64,000 nt of DNA from NCBI GenBank assembly GCA_036346405.1, contig CM070562.1, forward strand, positions 70,947,482-71,011,481. The letters run 5' to 3'. The position numbers and the translations under genes are program-made. The notes beneath the pieces are model-generated. The model did not search any database, was not told the origin of the DNA, and saw only the letters and a list, made by a program, of their open reading frames with translations. Shown piece by piece: positions 47,336-57,655 of this stretch (positions are counted from its first letter, which is position 1; each line of letters begins with the position of its first letter). This DNA is from Phyllostachys edulis. Lineage: Eukaryota; Streptophyta; Magnoliopsida; Poales; Poaceae.

Positions 47336-48148
47336 TTAGGGCGTGGAAGTGAGAGCCGTTTTAAGGGCGGAAGAGGCATGTATGGCCTTGTCGTTCCATA
47401 CAAATCCCTCCTTTTTGGTCAACTTCGTGAGAGGCGTTGCAATGAGGCTATAATCCTTGATAAATTTACGGTAATAACCTGTGAGACCAAGAAATCCACG
47501 CAAAGCCCGGAGTGACGTTGGGACTAGCCAATCGGCCATAGCTGAAACCTTGGGATCCATTGCCACACCCTGACCAAAGATAATGTGTCCCAAATAGGCT
47601 ACCGAGTCTAGACTAAAAGAGCACTTGGAGCGCTTAAGGAACAACGCATTGTCAGATAACAGTTGAAGAACAGCACACACCTGCTGAATATGTGTTAACC
47701 AAGATGAACTGTAAATCAGAATATCGTCGAAAAATACCAAGATGAAACAACGAAGAAAATGTTTGAGAACATAATTCATAAGAGTTTGAAAAGTTGACGG
47801 TGCGTTGGTGAGGCCAAAAGATGCGTACGAAAAGTGGCCTTGATGCGTATGAAAAGTAGCCTTTTCAATGTCGGGTGAGTGCATCCGGACTTGATGATAG
47901 CCACTACGAAGGTCCAGCTTTGTGAAGAAACAGGCACCCTTGAGCTCGTCCAAGAGCTCACCAACGACCGGGATTGAAAATTTGTCTTTTACAGTCTTGT
48001 CGTTCAAGGCGCGATAGTCCACACAAAAACGCCAAGTTGCGTCGTGCTTCTTGACCAACAGAACTAGTGCTGAAAATGTTGACGTACTCTCTCGTATAAT
48101 TCCTTGTTGTAGCATGTCTTCACACTGGCGCTCAATTTCATCCTTCAA
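47336..48148 (-). pseudogene. Reverse transcriptase of the outer element
   Basis: This is an open stretch of 270 residues with the RT blocks TWRFCVDYRALNDKTVKD, FFTKLDLRSGYHQVRM, SFGLTNAPSTFQTLMNYV and the catalytic FFDDILIYSSS. It continues with AYLGHIIFGQGVAMDP and FLGLTGYYRKFIKDYSLIAT. All catalytic Asp are present. It is cut from the protease by a G-run of about a dozen bases (near 48227-48238), so the polyprotein is not continuous. Confidence 0.93.
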
Positions 48149-48347
48149 GAGTTGTGGGTATCAATAAGGACGAACGGCCACGGAAGCTGTCCTAGGAAGA
48201 AGATGAATGCGATGATCCTGATGCCCGGGGGGGGGGGGAGGAGGAGGACAACAGATCTGCGAGCACGCCATCCTGTGTGCATGCATGAACTCTTGGGACG
48301 GCATAGCCCGAGGCGAGGCCTTGCCATGTCACTTGGTGATCCCGCCA

Positions 48348-48584
48348 CTAAAATGACATGGTGAGAAGGTCAAAGTCCCAAACAATGGGCCCGAGACCAC
48401 GGAGCCACTGGACACCCAAAACGATGTCAAAACCTTCCAATGGCAATGCATAGCAATCGATGTTAAAAGACTCGTTATTGATATCGATGAGCAACCCGCG
48501 GTGCACTCCCAAGCTAGTGACACGATCGTCGTTGGCCACTGTAACCTTCATCCCCCGGAGTGGTGTAAGATGAACTCCAATGCG
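48348..48584 (-). pseudogene. Protease region of the outer element, downstream half
   Basis: The minus strand encodes LTPLRGMKVTVANDDRVTSL and FDIVLGVQWLRGLGPIVWDF, the second half of a retroviral-type aspartic protease. The active-site half is 13.4 kb away at 61984-62254, on the other side of the nested element. Confidence 0.9.
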
Positions 48585-48649
48585 GTTGGTGTGATGACCC
48601 ATCCCGTGATGTCCCGCAAGAGGTCCGGGAGGACCATTTTTTTTTTGCG

Positions 48650-48870
48650 CTGCGAAGTCACCACGGAAGGATGTGGTAGCACCGCATGGAGCTTCCGAGG
48701 AGATGCGGGACCTCCCAGAGGTCTTGCGGACCTCCCGGAGGTCTTGGTCTCGCATCGACCTCCCAGAGGTCTTGAGGACCTCCCGAGGTCGTGGCCGCCA
48801 CTGCCGGTAGCACCTCCAGCACATCACCAAGAGAGGTCCCAGGGACCTCCCAAAGAAAGTCCCAGGGACC
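48650..48870. repeat. Hairpin-forming GACCTCC/GGAGGTC cluster in U5
   Basis: GACCTCCCAGAGGTC and GACCTCCCGGAGGTC occur several times, each a near-perfect palindrome. The same cluster is at 57770-57940 in the other LTR and at about 36680-36960 in the solo LTR. Confidence 0.88.
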
Positions 48871-50364
48871 TCCCAGGTGGTCTGCCTTGTGCATCCGAGC
48901 TAGTCCCGGGACAATCGAGCTAGCTCGCACAAGAACACAAGCCAATACCACAACCACGAGGTCAAACAAAGATGAAGCGCACAAATTAAACTTTATATAA
49001 TAGGACCTTATGGTCAAGCTTGTTAACAAGAGGTCCGCCATCGAGGGCTTACAAAACCAACGAGGACTTACAAGCTGGATACAAGGAGCTCTAGGGCTCA
49101 AACACCAAAACACGCAGAAGCCATCCAACAAGCACCACAGTCGGGTGGAGGACGCCCTAGGCATCTTAGTCGTCGAAGAATTCCTCCTCGAAGAGGTCTC
49201 AGACCGCCTCGCACTTGGTCATCCTCATAATCTGCTTTGACACGGGGCTTAAGCCATGAGTACTTGGAATGTACTCGAGAAGTCACAGAGAGCAAAGATG
49301 CCATAATATTCATGCAAGGACTTACCAATGGAGAGATGTATGGTTAGTTTGCAAAAAGCCAAATTTGACAATAATAGCAATAATAGATTGAAAGGCAAAC
49401 AAGGTAAAACCATAATACATAATACTTTTGATGTTTTAATAAAAGGTGGTGTGAGCACCAACTCACTACCACAACCAAAAATTGGGGAGGTCTGATCACA
49501 CCAACGGTGGCAGTCCTCACCCAAAACCCACTCTAGAACACCCATTCCAGAGGTCAGAACCAACCTGGACCACTACAGGAGCCAACCTTGACCCTCCGAG
49601 CCGGCCAAGGTCTCTTGAGGCAAAGCCAAAGCATCTCGCGGAAGTGTCCATGGCACAAGCTTTTGAAACATCTACCCTTGCACCATTTCATCGAAAGCAT
49701 GTCCATGACCAAGGACTTGGCTATTCGAATAGATCTTTTACTCTGCAGAGGTGTACAACTTTACCCACAATCCACGATCTCTCTAGCGGGATGGGTTCCG
49801 GCCACCCTTGCTCACTTCCTAAGGTGAGTAGTCTAGAGAGCGCAGCAAGGCCTTTACAAAGCTTTGAACCGACTAGGGTCGCCCGCTAAGGTTTATAATC
49901 CCTCCAAAGGGTCTAGAAATCCACGAGGTTATGGGTGCCCTCTTGCGCCAACGAATCACACGCTCAACCAAAACAGCCCCAAGCCATCTCATTGCTAATT
50001 ATTCACCTTTGCACCATTCCCATAAAATGATCTTGTGGTTGCACTAATTGGCCCGATTAAACAGAATACAAAGTGAAGTCCTTAATTGTGCTAAGGCAAG
50101 ACTTCCACAAACCAAGGTGCACAAAGACCCACTACTCACTCCTGCCTTCTTGCCTTAGCAAAACAATTGTATTAGCCCATGCCAAAAGACCACCTAGTCC
50201 CGCACACAAATTTTTAACCAAGTGGTCTCACACCACGATCGACACAACTTAGGCATCCCGCCATAGTCGCTCAACAATGGCACCAACCACATATTTCATA
50301 ACTTATTAGTCAAGATTATTGGAGATGAAGCATGATACGCTCAAACCACGCTTTCTAAGCGAGG

Positions 50365-50373
50365 CTATATAAG
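50365..50373 (-). promoter_or_regulatory. TATA box of the Tekay-like LTR
   Basis: The minus strand reads CTTATATAG. The same motif is at 59422-59430 in the other LTR. It divides the GACCTCC array (upstream) from the plain R-U5 part. Confidence 0.6.
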
Positions 50374-51169
50374 ACCCTCGCCCCCGTGTTGGCAAATAAC
50401 GAGAACGCCAACTAAATTATCCACCCTAAGGCTCACAAGGTGAATCATGACAACATGATGGAGACAAGGTATAAAGGAGGCATAACAAATACAAGTAGGT
50501 AAGTAACTATAGCTCAAACCATTTTCTTATAAACATAGCCATGCATGATAATTTAAACCAAATACATTTGCAAAGCTTGGTTCAAGATGATCAAAAGGAG
50601 GTCTGTGGCTTGCCTTGGTCAAGCGGTGGAGAGCCTTCTGCAAAGAAGAGTCGTCCAAGATCTCCTCGAACTCGTGATCTACACGCCGCAAGAGAACCAA
50701 ATAAGCAAAACCACACTAAGCCAGAGAACAACAAAAGAACCAAAAGGAACTCAAACCAACTCACCAAAAGGAAACCAAGAGGCTTAACACCGCCTCAAAG
50801 AGCTCTGAGGAGGGTCTTGTGCAAGGAAGAACCGAGCAGAGGAGGCGAGGAAGGAAGAAATGAGCAAAAAGATTACAAAGGCTCGCCTCCCAAAGCTAAA
50901 TATAGCCGGAGTTGGTGGTGTGCTACAAGGAAACCCAGAGACGTGTTGGCAATCGGGACTACTTGGCGTGGCTTGCCCAAAAGAATTGAAATAAAGTACC
51001 TCGGATGGGATCATTTAATGTGACCCGACACCTATTAAATGCGCACAAAGTTCTCGAGGCAGAGCAACAATTACAAGGTGAAGAGGGCCGGCAAGTGGGG
51101 CCAAAAAAGGTGCACCATCGGGTCAAAGAGGTGGCCCCACCAAAAAGGGTCATTCCCGCCAAAGACCAC

Positions 51170-52470
51170 CGCGAGGTCTGGGCAAGAGGTCCAAGACACT
51201 CAAAGGGAGGTCTCGACAGAGGTCCAAGGACTCAAGAAGAGGTCTGGTCAAGAGGTCCTCAAAGCTCACAACGAGGAGGCCACGACACTCGGACTGCACA
51301 AAGGGAGGTCTAAGGGTCAAGATTTCAAGGAGGACCTCAACGGTCCGAGATCAAAGAGGCGCAGGAGGTCTGACGAGTAGATCTCAAAGGAGATCTAATG
51401 GTCAAGATCTCAAGGGAGGACCTCAACGGTCCAGATCAAAGGGCGCGAGGAGGTCTGACGAGTAGATCTCCAAAAGGGAGATCTAACGGTCAAGATCTCA
51501 AGGGAGGACCTCAGCGGTCCAGATCAAAGCGCAGGAGGTCTGACGAGTAGATCTCCAAAGGGAGATCTAACGGTCAAGATCTCAGCGAGGACCTCAACGG
51601 TCGAGATCAAAGGCGCAGGAGGTCCCGACCAACAGAATATTCAAGGTTAGGAGGTGGTCTTTACAAAAGACCAAAGAAGGGCGGAGGTTGTCCTTACAAA
51701 ACGACCCAGAGTGAGGTCCCGGGATCAAGGAAAACGCAGCGAAGAAAGCAGAGCCGCTCGATCGAATTCCAAGGCGGTCCAGAAGGAAAGGAACGTTTGG
51801 ACCATCCAAACGCCATGATTGCTGAGCCGTCCGATCCAGATCGGATGGCGCTGAACGAGGCCGTTCGATCGAGCGAAACAGAACCAAGAAGGCTAGGCCG
51901 TCTCGATGATCGGACGGCCCTTTAGCGTGAAAGGCAAAGCCTTAAGCGTCTGACCACAAGAGTCAAAGAGGTCCAAGCGCTAAGGAGGTCTTGGGCTTGA
52001 GGAGGTCTCGACCTTGATCCCACTAAAGGAGAACACGACGGCTAAGATCTCCGTAAAAGGAGGTCCTAAAGGCGAGATCCTAACAAGGGAGGTCCGAGCT
52101 AGATCTCAACAAGGGGAGGTCGAGCGGCTAGATCTCAACAAGGGAGGTCTCGAGCTGCTAGATCTCAACAAGGGAGGTCTGAGCGGCTAGATCTCAACAA
52201 GGGAGGTCTGAGCGGCTAGATCTCAACAAGGGAGGTCTGAGCGGCTAGATCTCAACAAGGGAGGTCTGAGCGGCTAGATCTCAACAAGGGAGGTCTTAAA
52301 GGACACGGAGGAGGTCCAGAGGACACGTAAAGGTCTCAGGGGACAAGGGAGGTCTATTTGAACACAAGGGAGGTCCAAATAGCCACAAAGAGGTCTAGAA
52401 AGGTCCCAAAGGGGCACTGGAGGTCCAGAGGAACTCGAGCGCCCAAGAGAACTCGAGAGGTTCCGAGAGG
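51170..52470. repeat. GGAGGTC array of U3
   Basis: GGAGGTC or GAGGTC recurs at intervals of 20-60 bases on the + strand. It is interleaved with AGATCTC, CGGTCCAGATC and CGACGAGTAGATCTC-type segments that form blocks of about 70-80 bases (51300-51630). The other LTR has the same array at 60230-61530. Confidence 0.9.
52083..52296. repeat. 29-30-bp tandem array in U3 (about seven units)
   Basis: Units of the form GAGCGGCTAGATCTCAACAA followed by GGGAGGTCT repeat head to tail. The partner LTR has the array at about 61148-61355. Each unit contains one GGAGGTC and one AGATCT. Confidence 0.95.
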
Positions 52471-52916
52471 CGTGGAGAGGTCCACAGGAGGTCCAAAGAA
52501 GCAAAGCCAAGCGTGGCTTGAAGAGACCAAAGAGGTTAGAAACACCAACCCGAGCCGAAGTTCTTAACAAGAAAACCCAAACACTGAGGGTCCGAACAGA
52601 GGGAAAGATGAGAGAGAGAGAAGGGAGGTCTGAGTCTCAAAGAGATTCAAGCCAACAAAGGAAGTTAAAAGAGAAGACAAAACCTGGGCACACAGTGAGG
52701 CTCTGGGACACAAAGAACCCAAGAGCAAGAAAGACACAACAGAGAGCTACAACCAAGAAGGAACACCAACTAAGAGCTTAGTTAAGGTTTGATTAATTCC
52801 AATTGAACTCTCAGATTCAAAAATCTCGTGTTAAGCTTTGGATTCTCAATAAAGCCAAATGGTTACTTTTATTTTGAAAACTTGGCAAGGACTTTAAAAG
52901 AAAACGGGGCGTTACA

Positions 52917-53313
52917 AACCTTCACCCTTAAGGGAATCTCGACCCCTAGATTCAGCCGAGCTAGGGAATAGGTGGGGAACTCCTTCCCGAGGTCCTCTTC
53001 TCGTTCCCATGTTGCCTCGGCTTGAGTGGTTGCTCCATTGCACCTTGCACCTGACTTGGTGGTCTTGCTCCGGTAACTCTCTCGACACGCCCAAAATCTT
53101 GATGGGGTGCTCTCTGAAGTGAGGTCTTCTTGGAGGTCCACCGCTTCTAAAGGCATTTGGTCCTCTGGCATTCGCAAGCATTTCTTCAAGCTGTGACACG
53201 TGGAACACATTGTGAACTCCAAAGAAGTCGAGGAGGAGGTCCAAGCGGTAGGTTACTTCACCCTTCTGCAAGGACTGGAAAGGGTCCAATAAATCTTGGA
53301 GCAAGCTTCCCAC
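52917..53313 (-). pseudogene. Chromodomain end of the Tekay-like pol
   Basis: The minus strand gives GEVTYRLDLLLDFFGVHNVF HVSQLEE-type sequence (the GPY/F follow-on). HPIKILGVSRELPEQ and VRCKVQWSNHS come next, then EATWEREEDLGKEFP in another frame. The block KVQWSNH...EATWE is the Tekay/Del chromodomain, which in these elements binds histone marks and targets insertion. A frameshift near 53050 splits it. The frame ends about 10 bases before the 3' LTR, behind the purine tract. Confidence 0.88.
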
Positions 53314-53556
53314 TAACTCGAACCATTGATACCTTTGAGAGGTGAAACTTTGAGGTAGACTCGTCTCTGGGACAAAAGTTAGGTCTCGACGCCTAACATC
53401 TCGCGTAGCTCTTTTGCCTAGTTTGGGCCGCCTTTAACTTCTCCTTAATTGATCTCACTTGATCCTCGGCTTCTTCAAGTGGTCCGCCAAGAACTTGGCC
53501 TTCACCCGATTCTGTCCCAAGACAAGGGAGTCCTACACTTTCTCCCATAAATAGCT

Positions 53557-54204
53557 TCAAAAGGGACATTTGGAGACTCGCTTGGTAGTCATATTATAGG
53601 AAAATTCAAGATATGGTAACATCTTGTCCCAACTAGATTGTCTTTCTAGAGCGCAAGCTCTCAAAGATGTCCTCAAGGACTTGGTTAACTCTCTCGGTTG
53701 GCCATCTGCTTGAGGGTGGTATCTCAGACTAAAGTTGAGGCCTGGTGCCCAAGGCATCATGTAGCTTTTGCCAAAACTTGGAGGTGAATTGAGATCCTCT
53801 GTCGAGACTATCTTCTTTGGAACACCATGAAGGCACACCACTTTTGCCATGTAGATTTCTGCTAGCTTGTCTCCGAATAAGTAGTCTTCACAGAATAAAG
53901 TGAGCCATTTTGTTAATCTATCCACTATGACCCAAATAGAATCAAAACCAAATTGGGTACGAGGTAAACCAAGAATAAAATCCATGCCGATCTCTTCCCA
54001 CTTCCACTCGGGTATGGGTAAGGGCACTAGAAGTCCTCCGTGTCTTTGGTGCAATTTGCTTAACCTTTGGCAAGTGTCACATTTGGCCACAAAATCTGCT
54101 ATCTCCTTCTTCATTTTCGCCACCAAGACAATTCCTTGACATCTTGGTACATTTTTGTAACTCTGGATGTATAGAATACAAAGCTTCAAGAATTCTTCAT
54201 ACAA
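53557..54204 (-). pseudogene. Integrase of the Tekay-like element
   Basis: CDTCQRLSKLHQRHGGLLVP ends the zinc finger. WKWEEIGMDFILGLPRTQFG holds the first catalytic Asp and RYHPQADGQPRELTKSL the third-residue region. The second site reads KKIVSTEDLNSPPSF, so the usual SDRD has been changed by small indels. The Glu context (ADGQ-ERTNQ in relatives) is also garbled. The stretch is open but not a normal integrase. Confidence 0.88.
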
Positions 54205-54219
54205 GGCAAAGTTGGCTCT

Positions 54220-55440
54220 CCTTAACCATCAAAGTATTGACATAAACTTTTCTCGCTCAAAGCATCCGCCACCACATTGGCCTTGCACAGGTGGTAGTGA
54301 ATTCCACATTGTAGTCCTTAATAAGCTCAAGCCACCTTTTACGCCTCAAATTCAAATCGCTTGTGTAAAGATGTACTTTAGACTTTTGTGGTCAAGTAAA
54401 TTTCACACCTATTACCAATGAGGTAATGGCGCCAAATTTTAAGGCATGAACCACAAAGCCCAACTCTAGGTCATGAGTAGGGTAGTTTGCTTCATGAGGC
54501 TTCAACTGCCTTGAAGCGTAAGCTACCACTTTTCTCGTCTGCATTAGAACACGCCAAGTCCTTGCTTTGACGCATCACAATAAACTTCAAATCTTTCCCG
54601 ACATCCGAAGAACCAAAAGCTGGGCAGAGGTCAACTTTCTCTTGAGCTCTTGGAAGCTCTGCTCACAACTGAGGTCCAAAGGAACTTCTTTTCTTTCTTT
54701 AATAGCCGAGCGAGAGGTTTTGCAATCCGGGAGAAGCCTTCAATAAACCTTTCAGAATAACCGGCCATGCCAAGAAAACTTCAACTTGAGGCACGGTCCT
54801 AGGGGTTCCCAATTGAGCACATCTTGAACCTTACTAGGGTTGATGACACTCCTTCTTTTGACAAAACATGCCCCAAAAAGACCACTTCTTTTAGCCAAAA
54901 CTCACACTTACTAAATTTGGCAAAGAGTCGATGAGCTCTCACTTTTCCAAAACCGAAAAGAGATGGCTTGTATGCTCCTCTTCACTCTTGGAGTACACTA
55001 GAATGTCGCTAATAAAGACAATGACAAACTTGTCTAGGTACTCCATGAACACTCTGCTCATCAAATTCATGAAATAGGCAGGGGCATTGGTCACCCAAAA
55101 GACATAACAAAGAATTCAAACAACCCATACCTAGTTGAAAAAGCTGTCTTAGGATGTCTTCCTTGCGAATCTTAAGTTGGTGATATCCTGCTCTCAAATC
55201 TATCTTGGAAAACACAAAGACCCCTTCAATTGATCAAATAAATCATCAATTCTTGGCAAAGGATACTTGTTCTTGATGGTGACATCATTGAGAGCTCAGA
55301 GTCCACACACATCCTTTGAGTGCCATCCTTTTTAGGCACAAAATCACCGGGCTCCCCAAGGCGAGGAGCTAGGTCTAATAAAACCCTTGCTCGCAAGTCT
55401 TCCAACCTGCTTAACTCCACATGATCATCAACATGCAATC
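54220..55440 (-). pseudogene. RT and RNase H of the Tekay-like element
   Basis: The minus strand shows GDFVPKKDGTQRMCVDSEL (55226-55438), MFSKIDLRAGYHQLKIRKED (55009-55215) and, further on, an RNase H block RQLKPHEANYPTHDLEL (about 54440-54520). The pieces are in several frames with small indels between them. The catalytic region near 54990-55060 reads VYSKS/FIDDILVY-like only with a shift. Confidence 0.85.
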
Positions 55441-55619
55441 TGTAGGGCCTTTTGGAGATGGGGAGGTCCCCGATAAGGTTTATGACAAACTCAAGGTCTC
55501 TGTCTGGGGCATTCCCTGGAGCTCATCAGGAACACATCCACAAATTCTTTAACAACAGGACATCCTCCAAAACTTGAACTTGAGCACTACAAGATAGGGC
55601 TCCTTGGAGTTTCTCCGAG

Positions 55620-56210
55620 GTGGCCGAAAACTTCACAAAGGGCACCACTAGGGCTGGTCAAAGAGATACTTTTGCCACTACAATCCAACATGGCATGGTG
55701 GTTAGCTAGCCACCCATGCCCAAAATCACATCTAGGGACCCGTGTCCAAAAGGATAAGGTTGGCTAGAAATTCTACTCCTTCTATGACCATTTTCACTTG
55801 TGGACAACCCCGGTTCGTGCTTAGTTCGAGTCGGGATTGAACCAACAAGGTAGACTTAAGAGCAACAACTCAAACTGGTGCTTTGCAAAGAAAACTCCGA
55901 GAAATAGACGAACGGGAAGCTCCAGAGTCAAATAAAACTACAATTGCATCGAATTTACTAGGAACATACCTAGTACCACGCCCGAGGAGGTCTCAGGCTT
56001 CTTCCACCGCCACATGGTTCACACGGCCCCTTCCAAAAGTTTGGGAGGTTCTGCTTGAGGAGGTCCTCGCACTGAGGGTCTTGGCCGAGGAGGTCCCAAG
56101 TAGAGGTCTTGGTGGTTGGCTCTGCTTTAGTGGGCATTGATTAGCAAAATGCCCCACTTGGTGACACTTGAAGCGTGTGATCCCAAATTTGTGGAGGTCG
56201 TTGGGGTTGT
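55620..56210 (-). pseudogene. Protease and zinc knuckle of the Tekay-like element
   Basis: The minus strand at about 55895-55955 reads AIVVLFDSGASRSFISRSF, the aspartic-protease active site (DSGA). At 56140-56200 it reads FKCHQVGHFANQCP, a zinc knuckle lacking its first Cys. Stops separate these from each other and from RT. Confidence 0.85.
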
Positions 56211-57076
56211 CTTGGTGTCATGCTAGTGATGCGGCACCGAAAGCAGGACAGTGGGCGGAGGTCTTGACAGAGGTCCTGGAAGGTCCAGAGGTCCTTGGCG
56301 CTTGGTTGGTATCGCACAAAAGCTTTGTGGCTTGGGAGGTCTTTGCCGAGCACCGAGGTGGCACCTTTCTCTTGTAGGACTCAGAGAGTTCTCTTGGGAT
56401 TCCTCAATGAGCATTGTCTTGTTCACCATATGTCGGAAATCGTGATAATCGCTGCTCACAACTTGAACTTTTAAGCCGGGATGGAGGCTCGCTTAAAACG
56501 CTTCACAAGATCATCCGTAGCCACATCTTCGCGAGCATAACGCGACAATTGAGTGAACTTAGCGAGATACTCACCGACATGCCGCCTTGCTTGAGCTCTC
56601 TAAACTCTTCCTTTTTCATCTCAACCTTCCCATCGTGGGACATGGGAGTGGCAAAAGTCGCAGAGAACTCTACCCAAGAGATCCTCCTGGGGTCAAGATG
56701 TGAGGCACAAAATGTGTCCCACCACTCACCGCAGTCCTTCCAGCTTGATGCGAGGCAAACAAAACCTTCTCCTGCCTTCACAAATGAGCAATATCCAACT
56801 TCTTCTCTGTTGATCTCACCAATCATCGCATCTAAAGGCTCGGAGAGCTCGAATGTAGTGGGCGTGTCTTCATGAACTCGACACCTTTGATTGAGGGTGA
56901 GCTGGGGGTGGAGGTGGTGGCCGCCGCACTCGACTATTCTCGACTCATCATGGCAAGTAAAGCATTGGTGGTCCGCTTTGTTGAGCCATAATCTGTTCAT
57001 ATTCTCGCATCATAGAGCTCATCATCTCGAGCTAGGCCGCCATAAACCGCCTAAAACCCGGGTCTTCTGTCGCCAT
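56211..57076 (-). pseudogene. Gag of the Tekay-like element
   Basis: The start ATG at 57076 is followed by MATEDPGFRRFMAA and a TAG. The frame at 56503-57000 then carries TTFELSEPLDAMIG and KDCGEWWDTFCASHLDPRRI, followed by SWVEFSATF. Gag-like residues follow (KMEEFRELKQGGMSV). The frames break up towards the zinc knuckle. Confidence 0.8.
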
Positions 57077-57641
57077 CGGAGGAGGCGGGGATGGAGGCAA
57101 TCTGCCTGGGGCTCACCGACTTGTGGATCGCCGAGTTCTGCACTATCTGGACAAAACTCTAAAGGTTTAATAGGTAAGAAGGAAAGCATAAAGGGTAAGA
57201 GGATACAGAGAAATAAAGATAGGGCGTTTATTAGGGGTGACTTGGTTAACCCAAGAGAGAACCAAAAGGCCAGGAGGCCAAAAGAGGCAAATGAAGCTTC
57301 AAAACAGAGGTCTTCAAGACCCAAGCTAAGCGAGACTCGTAATAGGACCACTAATCCTAACCTTTCTACAATCGGCCTATTGAAGTTATATAGGCAAGGA
57401 AGTCAAGTTAGATTCAAAATCAAGGTTCCAAAGCAGAGATAAGATAAGGAACTAAGGAGGAGTTAAGATGAGAGTAGAACAGACAAGAAAAGATTTTAAG
57501 CAGTGATAAGGGCAACATAGAACCAAAGACAAGGAAAGAACTACTAAACAAATTTTAAGTTGACTTGCTTTAGAAAATAACTTTTTGGATAAAAACTAAA
57601 TCGACTTTTCTGCCTATGGCCACGTCCTACAGCCGACCTAG
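57077..57641 (-). other. Untranslated leader of the Tekay-like element
   Basis: 565 bases between the PBS and the gag start codon, A-rich on the + strand, without coding features. This is the normal place of the packaging region. Confidence 0.7.
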
Positions 57642-57653
57642 GCTCTGATACCA
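57642..57653 (-). other. Primer binding site of the Tekay-like element
   Basis: The minus strand reads TGGTATCAGAGC (tRNA-Met type) two bases behind the 5' LTR. It fixes the orientation of the element. Confidence 0.95.
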
Positions 57654-57655
57654 AC

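Larger units (their letters stand above)
48590..52916 (-). repeat. 3' LTR of the Tekay-like element
   Basis: It runs from TGTGATGACCCATCCC to GGGGCGTTACA on the + strand. Reading in sense (minus strand), U3 spans 52916 to about 50375 and carries GACCTCC dozens of times. The TATA box follows at 50365, and the remaining 1.75 kb (R-U5) ends in GACCTCC/GGAGGTC hairpins at 48650-48860. The LTR encodes no protein that I recognise. Confidence 0.95.

Noticed and set aside
51005..51380. Gly/Arg/Lys-rich frames in the giant LTR (also at 60029-60440)
   Set aside because: They come from the GGAGGTC array and differ between the LTR copies by indels, so they are not conserved proteins.
48590..52916. Reading the GGAGGTC array as a CRISPR-like or satellite array
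   Set aside because: Spacing is irregular, the borders are LTR ends with a matching partner and a target duplication, and the setting is a plant genome.
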